Translations under genes and position numbers: made by a program
Origin: Mycobacterium sp. D16Q14
GTDB lineage: Bacteria > Actinomycetota > Actinomycetes > Mycobacteriales > Mycobacteriaceae
Reading direction: 5' to 3'
Assembly (NCBI GenBank): GCA_002013415.1
Contig: MAEX01000018.1
Coordinates: 43,035 to 107,034, forward strand
DNA length: 64,000 nt
Part shown: one piece after another, positions 1 through 6,862 of the stretch
How the letters are laid out: each line of letters begins with the position of its first letter
Numbering within the stretch: the stretch's first letter is position 1
The notes under the pieces: model-generated
Told to the model about the DNA's origin: nothing
Seen by the model: only the letters and a program-made list of their open reading frames with translations
The model's database searches: none

Positions 1-85
1 TTGATCCGCCGGGGTGTTTTGCATCTGCTGTGTCCGTCGCGCCGCGGTGAAGGCGCGCGCACAGGCAAGCCCCATCATCCGCGCC

Positions 86-562
86 ATGATCACTACGGCT
101 AGGACGCCGCAGACCTCGCAGAGCACCCCCGTCACCGCTCAGATCGACGCCGGCACGGCGACCAAACTGCGCTGGGCTGCGATTCGGCCCAATGATGTGG
201 ACGACACCCTGTGCCGCTACCTGGGAGATACCGATCCCACGGCGCTGCACCTGGGAGTGAGTATCGATGGGGAGTTGGTAGGGGCGATCTCGTGCGTGCC
301 GGACGCGCTCGTCCTCGACGGGGTCATGTACCCGTGGCGCCGGCGGGGGTTCTGCATCCTGCCAGCCCGCCGTGGAATAGGCACTGGCCGATGGTTCTAC
401 GGTGCGTTCCTGGCCGAAATCACCGAGCGGGCCATGATTCCGGCCTGGGGCACCAGCCGCGAGGACCTCGTCCCGTTCTACGCCAGCTTCGGGCTACGGG
501 CGACGGATAACGTGGTGGACTTCCCTGGGACAGGGCTACACCGGGTGTGCCTGTACCCCTGA
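86..562 (+). CDS. GNAT-family N-acetyltransferase
   Basis: Probable small acetyltransferase of 158 residues; the acceptor is unknown. The sequence shows a typical GNAT ending: a beta strand (GELVGAISCVPDAL), the acetyl-CoA pyrophosphate loop RRGIGTGRWF near residues 95-104, and the late motif AWGTSREDLVPFYASFGLR, in which a Tyr/Phe sits just before the last strand. An upstream TTG at 14 would add 24 Arg/Cys-rich residues that do not look like the fold, so I chose the ATG at 86. It stands alone on the plus strand, convergent with the next gene. The family assignment is fairly secure; the substrate is not inferable. Confidence 0.7.
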   Translation: MITTARTPQTSQSTPVTAQIDAGTATKLRWAAIRPNDVDDTLCRYLGDTDPTALHLGVSIDGELVGAISCVPDALVLDGVMYPWRRRGFCILPARRGIGTGRWFYGAFLAEITERAMIPAWGTSREDLVPFYASFGLRATDNVVDFPGTGLHRVCLYP

Positions 563-573
563 CGACGTGACTT

Positions 574-1452
574 CTAGAGGTCCTCGCGCCACCGGAAAGG
601 AAACTCGGCCCTCAGTTGATCGCCGAGCTGCGTGATCTTCGACTCTGACCGTTTTGGCCAGATCACATTCGCAGGCGACCATGGCGGTGCGATGTAACGC
701 GGCCCGTCTGGGTCAGTCGACTGGACAGGAGGGTCGTGTCGTTCGACGCGCACGTCCAGGTCCGGTGTCTCCGGATCTTCGCACCTAAACCCCTGTGCGC
801 GTGCCTCCCGAGCCGTGCGCTGCGCTCGCCGAAACCATGCCCTCAACGCTTCGTCGACGTCGCCGATCTCGACCTCGGCGACGTCACGCAGGAGCTCGGG
901 ACGCACAAGCACCTCGTACTCGGCGAGGTTGAACCGGCGAAGATCCACGAGCACCGCGTCGCGTGGCGCTACCGCTCGATAGACGTTATGGACCGCCCCC
1001 GTTCTCGACGCGCGGTGGGCGAACCACACCGCGGTGTTCCGATCCACAGTCCAAGACAAAGCCTCTACCCGATCCTCCGGGCAGCCTCTGAATACCTCGA
1101 TCTGGCGCAGGTTGGAGGGCAGTGCCATGTCCAGATCTGGTGCAGCGGAGCAAGCTTGCTCGAACGCCTGACGCCATGCTTCTTGTTTCAGGTGCAAGGA
1201 TGGAACACTCGTCTCAACCCAAGCGTGTGCCAGCCCCTCCATCAACCGCAGCGCTCCATCCGGTCCATCGAACCAATCGTTGGCCGCGGCGTCGAATACG
1301 GCGAATGCGTACTCCCCGGGCGTTGTTTCAGCGGGTATTACTCCGGCCTGGCGCAACACATCACGGGCGCGAAGCACCTTCTCGGCTTCTGAGATGTAAC
1401 GGGACTCGCCGCGCGCAGGAGTGAACAATCCTCGGTTGGCATCGGCCAGCAT
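574..1452 (-). CDS. ADP-ribosyltransferase-like protein (R-S-E type)
   Basis: A 292-residue protein that appears to carry the R-S-E ADP-ribosyltransferase fold in its middle. An Arg lies in EVFRG (R122), a Ser-aromatic-Thr step in ALSWT (S133), and an E-x-E pair in LAEYEVLV (E178/E180), in the usual order and at plausible spacing, with strands VYRAVAPRDAVLVDL between them. ExE is the signature of arginine-modifying enzymes. No signal peptide is visible, so it would act in the cytoplasm or be delivered another way. It is last in a minus-strand run after the WGR ligase and RNase HI genes (76-bp gap). The flanking 110 N-terminal and 100 C-terminal residues are not recognised. The fold call is inferred from motifs only. 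Confidence 0.5.
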   Translation of the reverse strand: MLADANRGLFTPARGESRYISEAEKVLRARDVLRQAGVIPAETTPGEYAFAVFDAAANDWFDGPDGALRLMEGLAHAWVETSVPSLHLKQEAWRQAFEQACSAAPDLDMALPSNLRQIEVFRGCPEDRVEALSWTVDRNTAVWFAHRASRTGAVHNVYRAVAPRDAVLVDLRRFNLAEYEVLVRPELLRDVAEVEIGDVDEALRAWFRRAQRTAREARAQGFRCEDPETPDLDVRVERHDPPVQSTDPDGPRYIAPPWSPANVIWPKRSESKITQLGDQLRAEFPFRWREDL

Positions 1453-1527
1453 CCGCCTATTGTGCGTTGCATGGGTGATTAGCGCGGCGGTTCGTGCGGA
1501 TGTGTGTACGAAGTGGGCTTGAGTCCG

Positions 1528-2067
1528 TTACCGGCCGGCCCGACTACGCCGGCGGCTGCCACTTCCCGGCTTCGGCGCACCGACTGCGCCTGTAGACCCT
1601 CCGAATTCGATGGCGCCGCGGGTGGCCAGTTGATCGGCGAGCTCGTTGCCTTCGTGTCCGGCGTGACCCTTCACCCAGCGCCAGTCGATGTCGAAGCGCG
1701 CTGCTGCTGCATCGAGCTGCTGCCACAGGTCGGCGTTCTTGACTGGCGCCTTCGCTGACGTCTTCCAGCCGTTGCGCTTCCATCCTGAGATCCAGCTGGT
1801 GATGCCGTTACGAACGTACTGGCTGTCGGTCCAAAGCTGGACCTGATACGGCGTAGTGATCGCTTCCAGCGCCTTGATCGCTGCGGTCAGCTCCATGCGG
1901 TTGTTGGTGGTACCAGGCTCGCCGCCGAAGAGCTGCTTTTCGCGATCGCCGAAACGGAGCACAGCTCCCCATCCGCCAGGTCCGGGGTTTCCATGACATG
2001 CGCCGTCGGTGTAGATGGTGATGATCTGCGTGGAGGTGTCGCTGATGTCAGTAATGGCTACTCCCAA
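1528..2067 (-). CDS. rnhA: Ribonuclease HI
   Basis: Ribonuclease HI cleaves the RNA strand of RNA-DNA hybrids, for example at plasmid replication primers or R-loops. The four catalytic acids are all present: D21 in YTDGACHGNPGPGG, E59 in NNRMELTA, D81 in WTDSQYV and D145 in NELADQLA, with the conserved His in VKGHAGHEGNE. The 179-residue length is the usual core plus a short basic Gly/Ser/Arg tail of about 30 residues that is not part of the family. It lies 29 bp downstream of the WGR ligase gene on the same strand and is probably co-transcribed from the promoter near 3200, which suggests a nucleic-acid repair role. Confidence 0.93.
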   Translation of the reverse strand: MGVAITDISDTSTQIITIYTDGACHGNPGPGGWGAVLRFGDREKQLFGGEPGTTNNRMELTAAIKALEAITTPYQVQLWTDSQYVRNGITSWISGWKRNGWKTSAKAPVKNADLWQQLDAAAARFDIDWRWVKGHAGHEGNELADQLATRGAIEFGGSTGAVGAPKPGSGSRRRSRAGR

Positions 2068-2096
2068 GGTTTTTCATCGATCTACGGCCCTTCGAG

Positions 2097-3158
2097 CTAA
2101 ACGGTCTTGAATTTCAGCTGCGCGGTCACGCACTCGGGCGCTTCCACGTCGCTGCGTTCTCCCAGATACACCGGCTGAACCAGTGCAGGAGCGGCGTAGA
2201 GATAGCGCACCTCGACCACCGCGCCGATCGATGGAACGTCGTGGTTCGGCGGGATGGTCACGTTACCCACCGGCTGCCAGCCATCCTCACCGAGCAGACT
2301 CAGACCCACGCTGCGCTGCGTGTTGATCGCGGTCACGAGTGCACTCAGCGTCGCGACGAACTTGAATTTGAGCTGCGGTCCGCCACTGTTGGGGCGCCCG
2401 GGCGTGAAAGGTGCGTCCCACAGCTTGAATACGACACCCTCGGCGCCGTCTGCTTTGAGAGTCGCAAGGCGCTGTGCCTTGTCAGCCGCGCCAGCCCAGC
2501 AGTCCACGAAGCTGATGTGTGGCCCACACCCGGCGAGCAGATCAATCAGAGCGGCGTAGCGCTCGCGGTAGGGCTTGTCGCGCAAATCATCGCCACCGCA
2601 GCTGAGCAGATCGAAGGCTAAGAGTCGGTCGCCGATAACCTCACCGTCGAGGACGAAATCGCCATCCAAACCCTGGGCGGCTAAAACGATCGGATCGGCT
2701 ACTCCGACCACCAGGCCGAGCTTGTTGACGGCCTGACCAACGCCGCCAGACTTGCGGAGCATCAGACGGCGGCCATCAAACTTCTGCTGCATACACCAAG
2801 CAGGATCGCTGACGATTCGGGAAACGTCAGCTTCGTCGGCGACGTTGAGCAACTGCGGCAGAAGGCCGGAGACCTGACCAGCAGCTGTCGTGTGCTGGTA
2901 TGGCGTGCCATCTTCGCCAGCGGTGTATCCCTTGGCCTGCTTGTCGTTCACCAGCTTCTCGAAAATCCGCACTGCCGCTGGAAAGTCGACCGGAGTTGTT
3001 GTCTTGGTGCCGGTGCTGAGAGCCGAGCCGCGCCGCCCGTAAGAGAAGTTGACAACGAATCCGGCGTCACGCGCTTCAAGCCGCACGTGATATTCCTTGT
3101 CGCTGGCCCCGTTCCGGTAGTAGAGGCTCGCCGCTCGGGGCTCGGCAATCGTTGTCAT
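2097..3158 (-). CDS. WGR-domain ATP-dependent DNA ligase
   Basis: Nick-sealing ligase fused to a WGR DNA-binding domain (353 residues). Residues 1-75 form the WGR domain, with the signature FSYGRRGS at 38-45. Residues 118-270 are the nucleotidyltransferase: motif I QQKFDGRR with the AMP-accepting lysine K126, motif III LDGEVIG (E173), motif IV AEGVVFKL (K245) and motif V KFK (264-266). The rest fits an OB fold. The ATG at 3158 was preferred to the upstream start at 3173 because it begins the WGR domain directly. WGR domains bind nicked DNA in PARPs, and a WGR-PARP gene with the same promoter palindrome lies at 6863, so the two probably act in one DNA-damage response. RNase HI follows. Confidence 0.85.
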   Translation of the reverse strand: MTTIAEPRAASLYYRNGASDKEYHVRLEARDAGFVVNFSYGRRGSALSTGTKTTTPVDFPAAVRIFEKLVNDKQAKGYTAGEDGTPYQHTTAAGQVSGLLPQLLNVADEADVSRIVSDPAWCMQQKFDGRRLMLRKSGGVGQAVNKLGLVVGVADPIVLAAQGLDGDFVLDGEVIGDRLLAFDLLSCGGDDLRDKPYRERYAALIDLLAGCGPHISFVDCWAGAADKAQRLATLKADGAEGVVFKLWDAPFTPGRPNSGGPQLKFKFVATLSALVTAINTQRSVGLSLLGEDGWQPVGNVTIPPNHDVPSIGAVVEVRYLYAAPALVQPVYLGERSDVEAPECVTAQLKFKTV

Positions 3159-3194
3159 GGCGGTCCTGTCCACTATCTCGCACGCTCGATCCGA

Positions 3195-3229
3195 TCTCTA
3201 TTTTAGAGACTAACGTGGCGGGCCGACAC
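3195..3229 (-). promoter_or_regulatory. Palindrome and PafBC-like promoter of the WGR ligase operon
   Basis: Positions 3195-3209 are a perfect palindrome (TCTCTA-3-TAGAGA). Just upstream on the minus strand lies GTGTCGGCC, then 8 bases, then TAGTCT (3229-3207). This is the layout of the mycobacterial PafBC/RecA-NDp damage promoter (TTGTCRGTG-N8-TANNNT) with three mismatches in the 9-mer. The palindrome would cover the transcription start. The same arrangement precedes the PARP gene at 6863. Function is inferred. Confidence 0.5.
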
Positions 3230-3259
3230 TGCGCAACTCAATCTCGCAGCCCGCAGCGA

Positions 3260-3712
3260 TCAGCCAGTCCACCCAGGAACAACGGTGGTCGGGATACCCA
3301 GCTCGTGCCACAGGGCGATGATGGCCGGATTGTCATCGACGCAGTGCACGACGCTATGCCCCTGGTCGCTGGTGAGGATGCGATGGATATCACGCTTGAC
3401 ATCGATGTCCGGTCGAATGTCACTGTCGCCCCGCATGAACGGCCCCAGATATGGCACCGGCATGCACCGATTCAGCCAGGCGCGGGTGGCAGCTTCTCAC
3501 TGGTACATGCGCGCGGTGACAACGAGAATGGTTCGGCCGGAACCGTAGTGGCGCCGGACCTCGTCGAGCACGGCACGATGGGGCGGGCAATTCGACGCTG
3601 CTTCATGGAACGCGGCGAAGTCTTTGCGCTTCCCGGTGACTAGATGGCGTATTTCTGACACGTCGCACAACGTTCCATCGACGTCGACGATGACGGCCCC
3701 GATGGTGCTCAT
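3260..3712 (-). pseudogene. HAD-family phosphatase interrupted by an in-frame TGA
   Basis: The reading frame encodes a small HAD phosphatase like phage 3'-phosphatase/acid phosphatase proteins. It begins with GAVIVDVDGTLCD (nucleophile and acid Asp pair), followed by ILVVTARM (motif II). After TGA at 3499-3497 the same frame resumes and gives DVKRDIHRIL and VHCVDDNPAIIALW (motifs III and IV). In relatives the residue after MYQ is commonly aromatic, so TGG to TGA is the simplest explanation. The ATG at 3712 overlaps the end of the preceding gene (ATGA). It is probably inactive unless read through. A sequencing error cannot be excluded, but the neighbour is also broken. Confidence 0.7.
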
Positions 3713-3968
3713 GTCGCGCTGGCCGGAAATAGTCGGGCGACTGCCTCATCGGCGATCCGTTGCGCTCCCCAAACGCCTTCGGTGCCGTCGACCCAGTCTT
3801 GTTCGAGGACTCGGCCACAGGAACCGTATTCGATAGACCAGTGATACCCCGCGGATTTTCTTGCTCCCAATCGGTTTCGTAGTCGACATAGACGGCGAAA
3901 CGGTCATGTAGATCGCGCCGGTACACAGTGCGTCCACTCAGACTGGGGATCAGCTTCCACTCGCCCAT
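3709..3968 (-). pseudogene. Small hypothetical gene with a one-base frameshift
   Basis: From ATG 3968, four bases after the preceding gene, a frame runs MGEWKLIPSLSGR to WEQENPRG. Then, at a run of four C on the plus strand (3847-3850), the protein-like reading moves to another frame: YHWSIEYGSCGRVLEQDW to RLFPASAT, ending in a TGA that overlaps the ATG of the HAD gene. The unshifted frame turns Arg/His-rich after the run and is not convincing. The joined product would be about 86 residues, of unknown function. Loss of one G in a homopolymer explains it; a programmed -1 shift is possible but unsupported. Together with the stop in the next gene it suggests decay of a two-gene unit. Confidence 0.55.
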
Positions 3969-3972
3969 GCCG

Positions 3973-4653
3973 CTAAGCCGCCGGTTGAGCCAACGCGCCG
4001 ACATCAGCCATCTTCAGCGCGCTGAACACCGCTGCGGGGTTGTAGTCGAAGCTCAGAGGGCCGTCCTTCGGGTGGTTGAACACAATCTCCACCACCGCGT
4101 CATTGGTCGCCACGGCGAACACCTCCATCCAGGTGTCGGCGGTCTCGATCAAGGCGTGCGCCTGGGTAGGGTCCAGCACCGAGGTGCCAACAGCCGCGTT
4201 GCGGAATTGATCGGCCCGCTCGGGTGCCGTCTTGCATGCGTCGAGATAGCGTCGATACGCGGCCAAAGCATGGCTGGCAGCGTCGACACCTGGATAGGTG
4301 GCAGCAGCGATCGATCCTTCCCATCCGGCGGCGTCCCCTTGTGGGTTCAGCCATGCGAAATAGGTTGGCGATGTTGCTTGCGCACGAGAACCCAAGTCAC
4401 CTGCGGGCGGCTGCCGGTCAACAGAGCAGCGAACGACACCTTCGAGCGCGCCGATGGTGGTGTCATGTCCCGTGACAGGTCCCCACTTAGCGGTTCCAGC
4501 CAGCGGCAACGCTGCTGTGTTCACAACGCTGTACGCCTGGGTGGGCGCCCAGGGCCATGAGGGCTCAGCGTGCGCGGCAACCGGCACCGCCGAGAAGGCG
4601 GCAACAGCCAAAGCCACAGCGGATGTACGAACGAATTGGCGAGTGCTGTTCAT
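3973..4653 (-). CDS. Secreted protein with Sec signal peptide
   Basis: A 226-residue exported protein of unknown function. The start at ATG 4653 gives a clean signal peptide: a basic MNSTRQFVR start, the hydrophobic stretch TSAVALAVAAFSAVPV and an AHA cleavage site before EPSWPW. The longer frame to 4764 would place 37 non-signal residues in front. The mature part has two Cys (in VVRCSVDR and LDACKTA) that could pair, and ends with a strand-rich segment, WMEVFAVATNDAVVEIVF. No lipobox is present. It is the first gene of a minus-strand run ending in the two damaged genes. I do not recognise the family; many mycobacterial plasmids carry such small exported proteins near transfer genes. Confidence 0.65.
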   Translation of the reverse strand: MNSTRQFVRTSAVALAVAAFSAVPVAAHAEPSWPWAPTQAYSVVNTAALPLAGTAKWGPVTGHDTTIGALEGVVRCSVDRQPPAGDLGSRAQATSPTYFAWLNPQGDAAGWEGSIAAATYPGVDAASHALAAYRRYLDACKTAPERADQFRNAAVGTSVLDPTQAHALIETADTWMEVFAVATNDAVVEIVFNHPKDGPLSFDYNPAAVFSALKMADVGALAQPAA

Positions 4654-4788
4654 GCCGGTGACGGTAGTTAGAAACGGCACCCGTACCCCTGATGCGGCGC
4701 GTCCACCGCTGATGATCTCGCAGATATTCACTGCACACTGATCAATCCAGCCGCGTTGCACCAACGAAAGCTGCTGACCTCACCCGGA

Positions 4789-5031
4789 TCACGAACGGAA
4801 ATTCTGCGACGCCACAGCGCTGACAGGGTGCAGCTGGTTGTACCGCTCCCAGTTGCATGGCGGACTTGCGGATCCGCCGTTGGCTTTGTCAATCGCAAGA
4901 ACACACGTGACCGTTGCGCCGTCCTCGAGTGTCACCTTCCGAGGAGAAGTATCGATCTGGGTGGTGGCGGCACAGCTCGCCAGCACCGCAACGATGGCCG
5001 CCGCCAGGACAGCTACGGGGAGAAACTTCAT
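4789..5031 (-). CDS. Small lipoprotein
   Basis: An 80-residue predicted lipoprotein. MKFLPVAVLAAAIVAVLASCAATT is a typical lipoprotein signal with the lipobox LASC, so Cys19 would be lipidated and the protein anchored outside the cytoplasmic membrane. The mature part is short and has two more Cys (VTCVLAI and PPCNWERYN) that could form a disulfide. A start at 5049 (MPKDPTMKF) is possible but adds acid and proline before the signal. The gene is divergent from the small basic gene at 5140, and the palindrome 5067-5081 lies between the two. Function unknown. Confidence 0.65.
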   Translation of the reverse strand: MKFLPVAVLAAAIVAVLASCAATTQIDTSPRKVTLEDGATVTCVLAIDKANGGSASPPCNWERYNQLHPVSAVASQNFRS

Positions 5032-5066
5032 TGTCGGATCCTTCGGCATTGAGTACAGTGCAATCT

Positions 5067-5081
5067 TCTCTAAAATGGAGA
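5067..5081. promoter_or_regulatory. Third copy of the TCTCTA-TAGAGA palindrome (one mismatch)
   Basis: TCTCTAAAATGGAGA matches the palindromes at 3195 and 6832 except for one base. It sits between the divergent lipoprotein gene (5031) and small basic gene (5140). Read on the plus strand, TAAAAT inside it could serve as a -10 box towards 5140, 16 bases after TTGAGT. No PafBC-like 9-mer was found at the matching position here. Confidence 0.45.
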
Positions 5082-5139
5082 GCGTGAAACTGGCTCGTGA
5101 AAGCAAGCGAGCCGCGAGGACACGCGGAAGGATGCAGAC

Positions 5140-5343
5140 ATGGCCACAGCCCGCATGCGCTTTGGCCCTGCGCTTGCGCCAACACTCAACACGGGCACGG
5201 GTTCACACGAGTACGTGGCCAAGATGCAGGGACTGCGTCGAAGCGGTGCCGCAGGTACCCATAGGTCGAAGGCCACCAAACGTGCCCGTACCCGCTCCTC
5301 GGCGCGCGGTCGTGCCGTCCGCCGCGACATCGCCGCTGGCTAG
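5140..5343 (+). CDS. Small highly basic protein
   Basis: A 67-residue, very basic protein (second half rich in Arg, Lys, Ser and Ala) with no recognised fold. The ribosome-binding stretch GGAAGG lies 7 bases before the ATG, which supports translation. Its composition resembles small nucleic-acid-binding proteins, but this is only inference. It is the only gene between the palindrome at 5067 and the convergent ATPase gene, whose stop is 8 bases away. If the shared palindrome is a real operator, this gene belongs to the same regulon as the WGR ligase and WGR-PARP. Confidence 0.5.
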   Translation: MATARMRFGPALAPTLNTGTGSHEYVAKMQGLRRSGAAGTHRSKATKRARTRSSARGRAVRRDIAAG

Positions 5344-5350
5344 AGGTTGC

Positions 5351-6616
5351 TTATTCGTACTCGCCGTTGTACGCCCAAATCTCTGGATTTTCTGACATGA
5401 ACAGCCCGGGTGCGCGGCGGATGATCGGGCGAGGGAACCGCTTCTGCTTTACCTCCTCGATGATGCCTTTGGGGTCACCGCCTGAGTAGAAGCTGGTGAA
5501 GCCTGGTTGCGATACGGCCTCGGCAATATCAGCCCGCAGCCTCTGGATTGCCTGTTCGTTGGGACTGGGCGGCGAACTCATGTCGCACGTAATAGCCCCC
5601 CATATGCCGTAACCCTCCAGTTCATAGCCGGCCTCCGAGATCCCTGAGACATCCAGCTGGGCATGCTGCGGGATCAACTGGCATCCCTCGAAGAGCCCGG
5701 CTCGCGTGGCCGGATCCGCCCGCGGGTTCAGGCCTTTGTGGTGCCTCTCGGTGAGTCGGTAGGGTCGGCCGGAATCAATCGGCGAGGTTCCTGCTGGAAG
5801 GTCAGACATACACAATCCAGCCTCCCGGACTCCCGAAGTGCAGAACATCCAATCATCTTGAGGTACAGCTGCATTGGGGAGCGTTCCTCCCCGAAGATTC
5901 ACGTGCTGGGAGTCGGTAAGCATGCGCCGCGGAAGCACGCGGGGCGCAGCTGTAGCTGCGGTGTAGAAGACCCGGGTGCCCGCGCCAGTGATGCTGCGCT
6001 CAGCGAAGCGCCAACTGTTCTCATTGCCCGGAAGGATCCGGTCCGCATCGTCGATGAAGACCAGTAGATTCTTCACACGCAGCCAGCCGACTCCGTCTGG
6101 GTTGTCGTGCGCCAGAATCTGGACACGCTCGGACAGGTGGGAAACCCTCGAGCAGATCGGCGCCCCGGCCTCAGCTATCAGGACTAGGGCAGTGTCGTGG
6201 GGGGACGTGACCGAAGCAGCTTGCTCAATAAGTGCATGCAACATGGTGGTCTTGCCGGAGTTGGCTCCGCCTGAAATGCCGACGCCCGTCACAACGCCGC
6301 CGGTCGCGGCGAAAACGGGTCCCCCCTCGAAGAGCATGGTCGCGACGAGAGCAGACACACCACTACTGGAGTCCGAGGCTGGCACCGTCCAGCGATCGAA
6401 AGCAATGCGCGAGGGCAGCGGTCGCACGCCCAGGCACAGGCTGCCGAAGTCACGCAAGGCGTGGTCGTAGTGCCGAAGCAATGAAGGCATCAGATCGTTG
6501 ACGCTCGGAGCGCCAGAGGCGATCTGCTTGTCGCGTATGTCGCGCGCGGCGTTTAGGGAAAGATTCCAGGCCGCCGCCAGTTCCTTGGCGTAGCGGTCGT
6601 TCTTGGTAGTGGACAT
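5351..6616 (-). CDS. P-loop ATPase, function uncertain
   Basis: A 421-residue ATPase with a clear Walker A, GGANSGKTT, near residues 134-142 and a Walker B, LLVFIDDAD, near 189-197. A probable sensor region follows (RVFYTAATAAPRVLPRRML). The overall layout resembles a single FtsK/SpoIIIE-type domain, such as the third ATPase domain of EccC, but no diagnostic arginine finger was identified, so the subfamily is open. The last 150 residues (from WMFCTSGVR on) are not recognised. It is transcribed divergently from the WGR-PARP gene, with a 246-bp spacer. A role in DNA or protein translocation is only a guess from similarity in layout. Confidence 0.6.
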   Translation of the reverse strand: MSTTKNDRYAKELAAAWNLSLNAARDIRDKQIASGAPSVNDLMPSLLRHYDHALRDFGSLCLGVRPLPSRIAFDRWTVPASDSSSGVSALVATMLFEGGPVFAATGGVVTGVGISGGANSGKTTMLHALIEQAASVTSPHDTALVLIAEAGAPICSRVSHLSERVQILAHDNPDGVGWLRVKNLLVFIDDADRILPGNENSWRFAERSITGAGTRVFYTAATAAPRVLPRRMLTDSQHVNLRGGTLPNAAVPQDDWMFCTSGVREAGLCMSDLPAGTSPIDSGRPYRLTERHHKGLNPRADPATRAGLFEGCQLIPQHAQLDVSGISEAGYELEGYGIWGAITCDMSSPPSPNEQAIQRLRADIAEAVSQPGFTSFYSGGDPKGIIEEVKQKRFPRPIIRRAPGLFMSENPEIWAYNGEYE

Positions 6617-6811
6617 TGCACGGTCCTTGTCGTCTCGTGCACGTCCCGCGCTCGTGCGGGTTCTCTTCCTGGCGTCCTCGGTGAGGAAACTTGGCCGGGC
6701 GAGTGCCGCAACGCGGGTGCGGTCCCAGATCCCGGAGCACGCACCCAGGTCGGTGCGCTGACGAAGAAGGTAGATCCCCGAGGAGTGTCGTCCTTTCGCA
6801 GGCGCGAAAAC

Positions 6812-6846
6812 CTGTCAGACCCCTCTGCTATTCTCTAAAATAGAGA
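6812..6846 (+). promoter_or_regulatory. Palindrome and PafBC-like promoter of the WGR-PARP gene
   Basis: CTGTCAGAC at 6812-6820, 8 bases, then TATTCT at 6829-6834 reproduces the PafBC/RecA-NDp layout with three mismatches in the 9-mer, at the same three positions as in the ligase promoter. The perfect palindrome TCTCTAAAATAGAGA occupies 6832-6846, over the expected start site, and AGAAGGGA before the ATG at 6863 is the ribosome-binding site. Damage induction plus repression at the palindrome is inferred. Confidence 0.55.
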
Positions 6847-6862
6847 TTAGAAGGGACCTCGG

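Noticed and set aside
3195..6846. Classical mycobacterial SOS box for the ligase and PARP genes
   Set aside because: The LexA motif TCGAAC-N4-GTTCGA is absent at both promoters; the sequence resembles the LexA-independent PafBC type instead.
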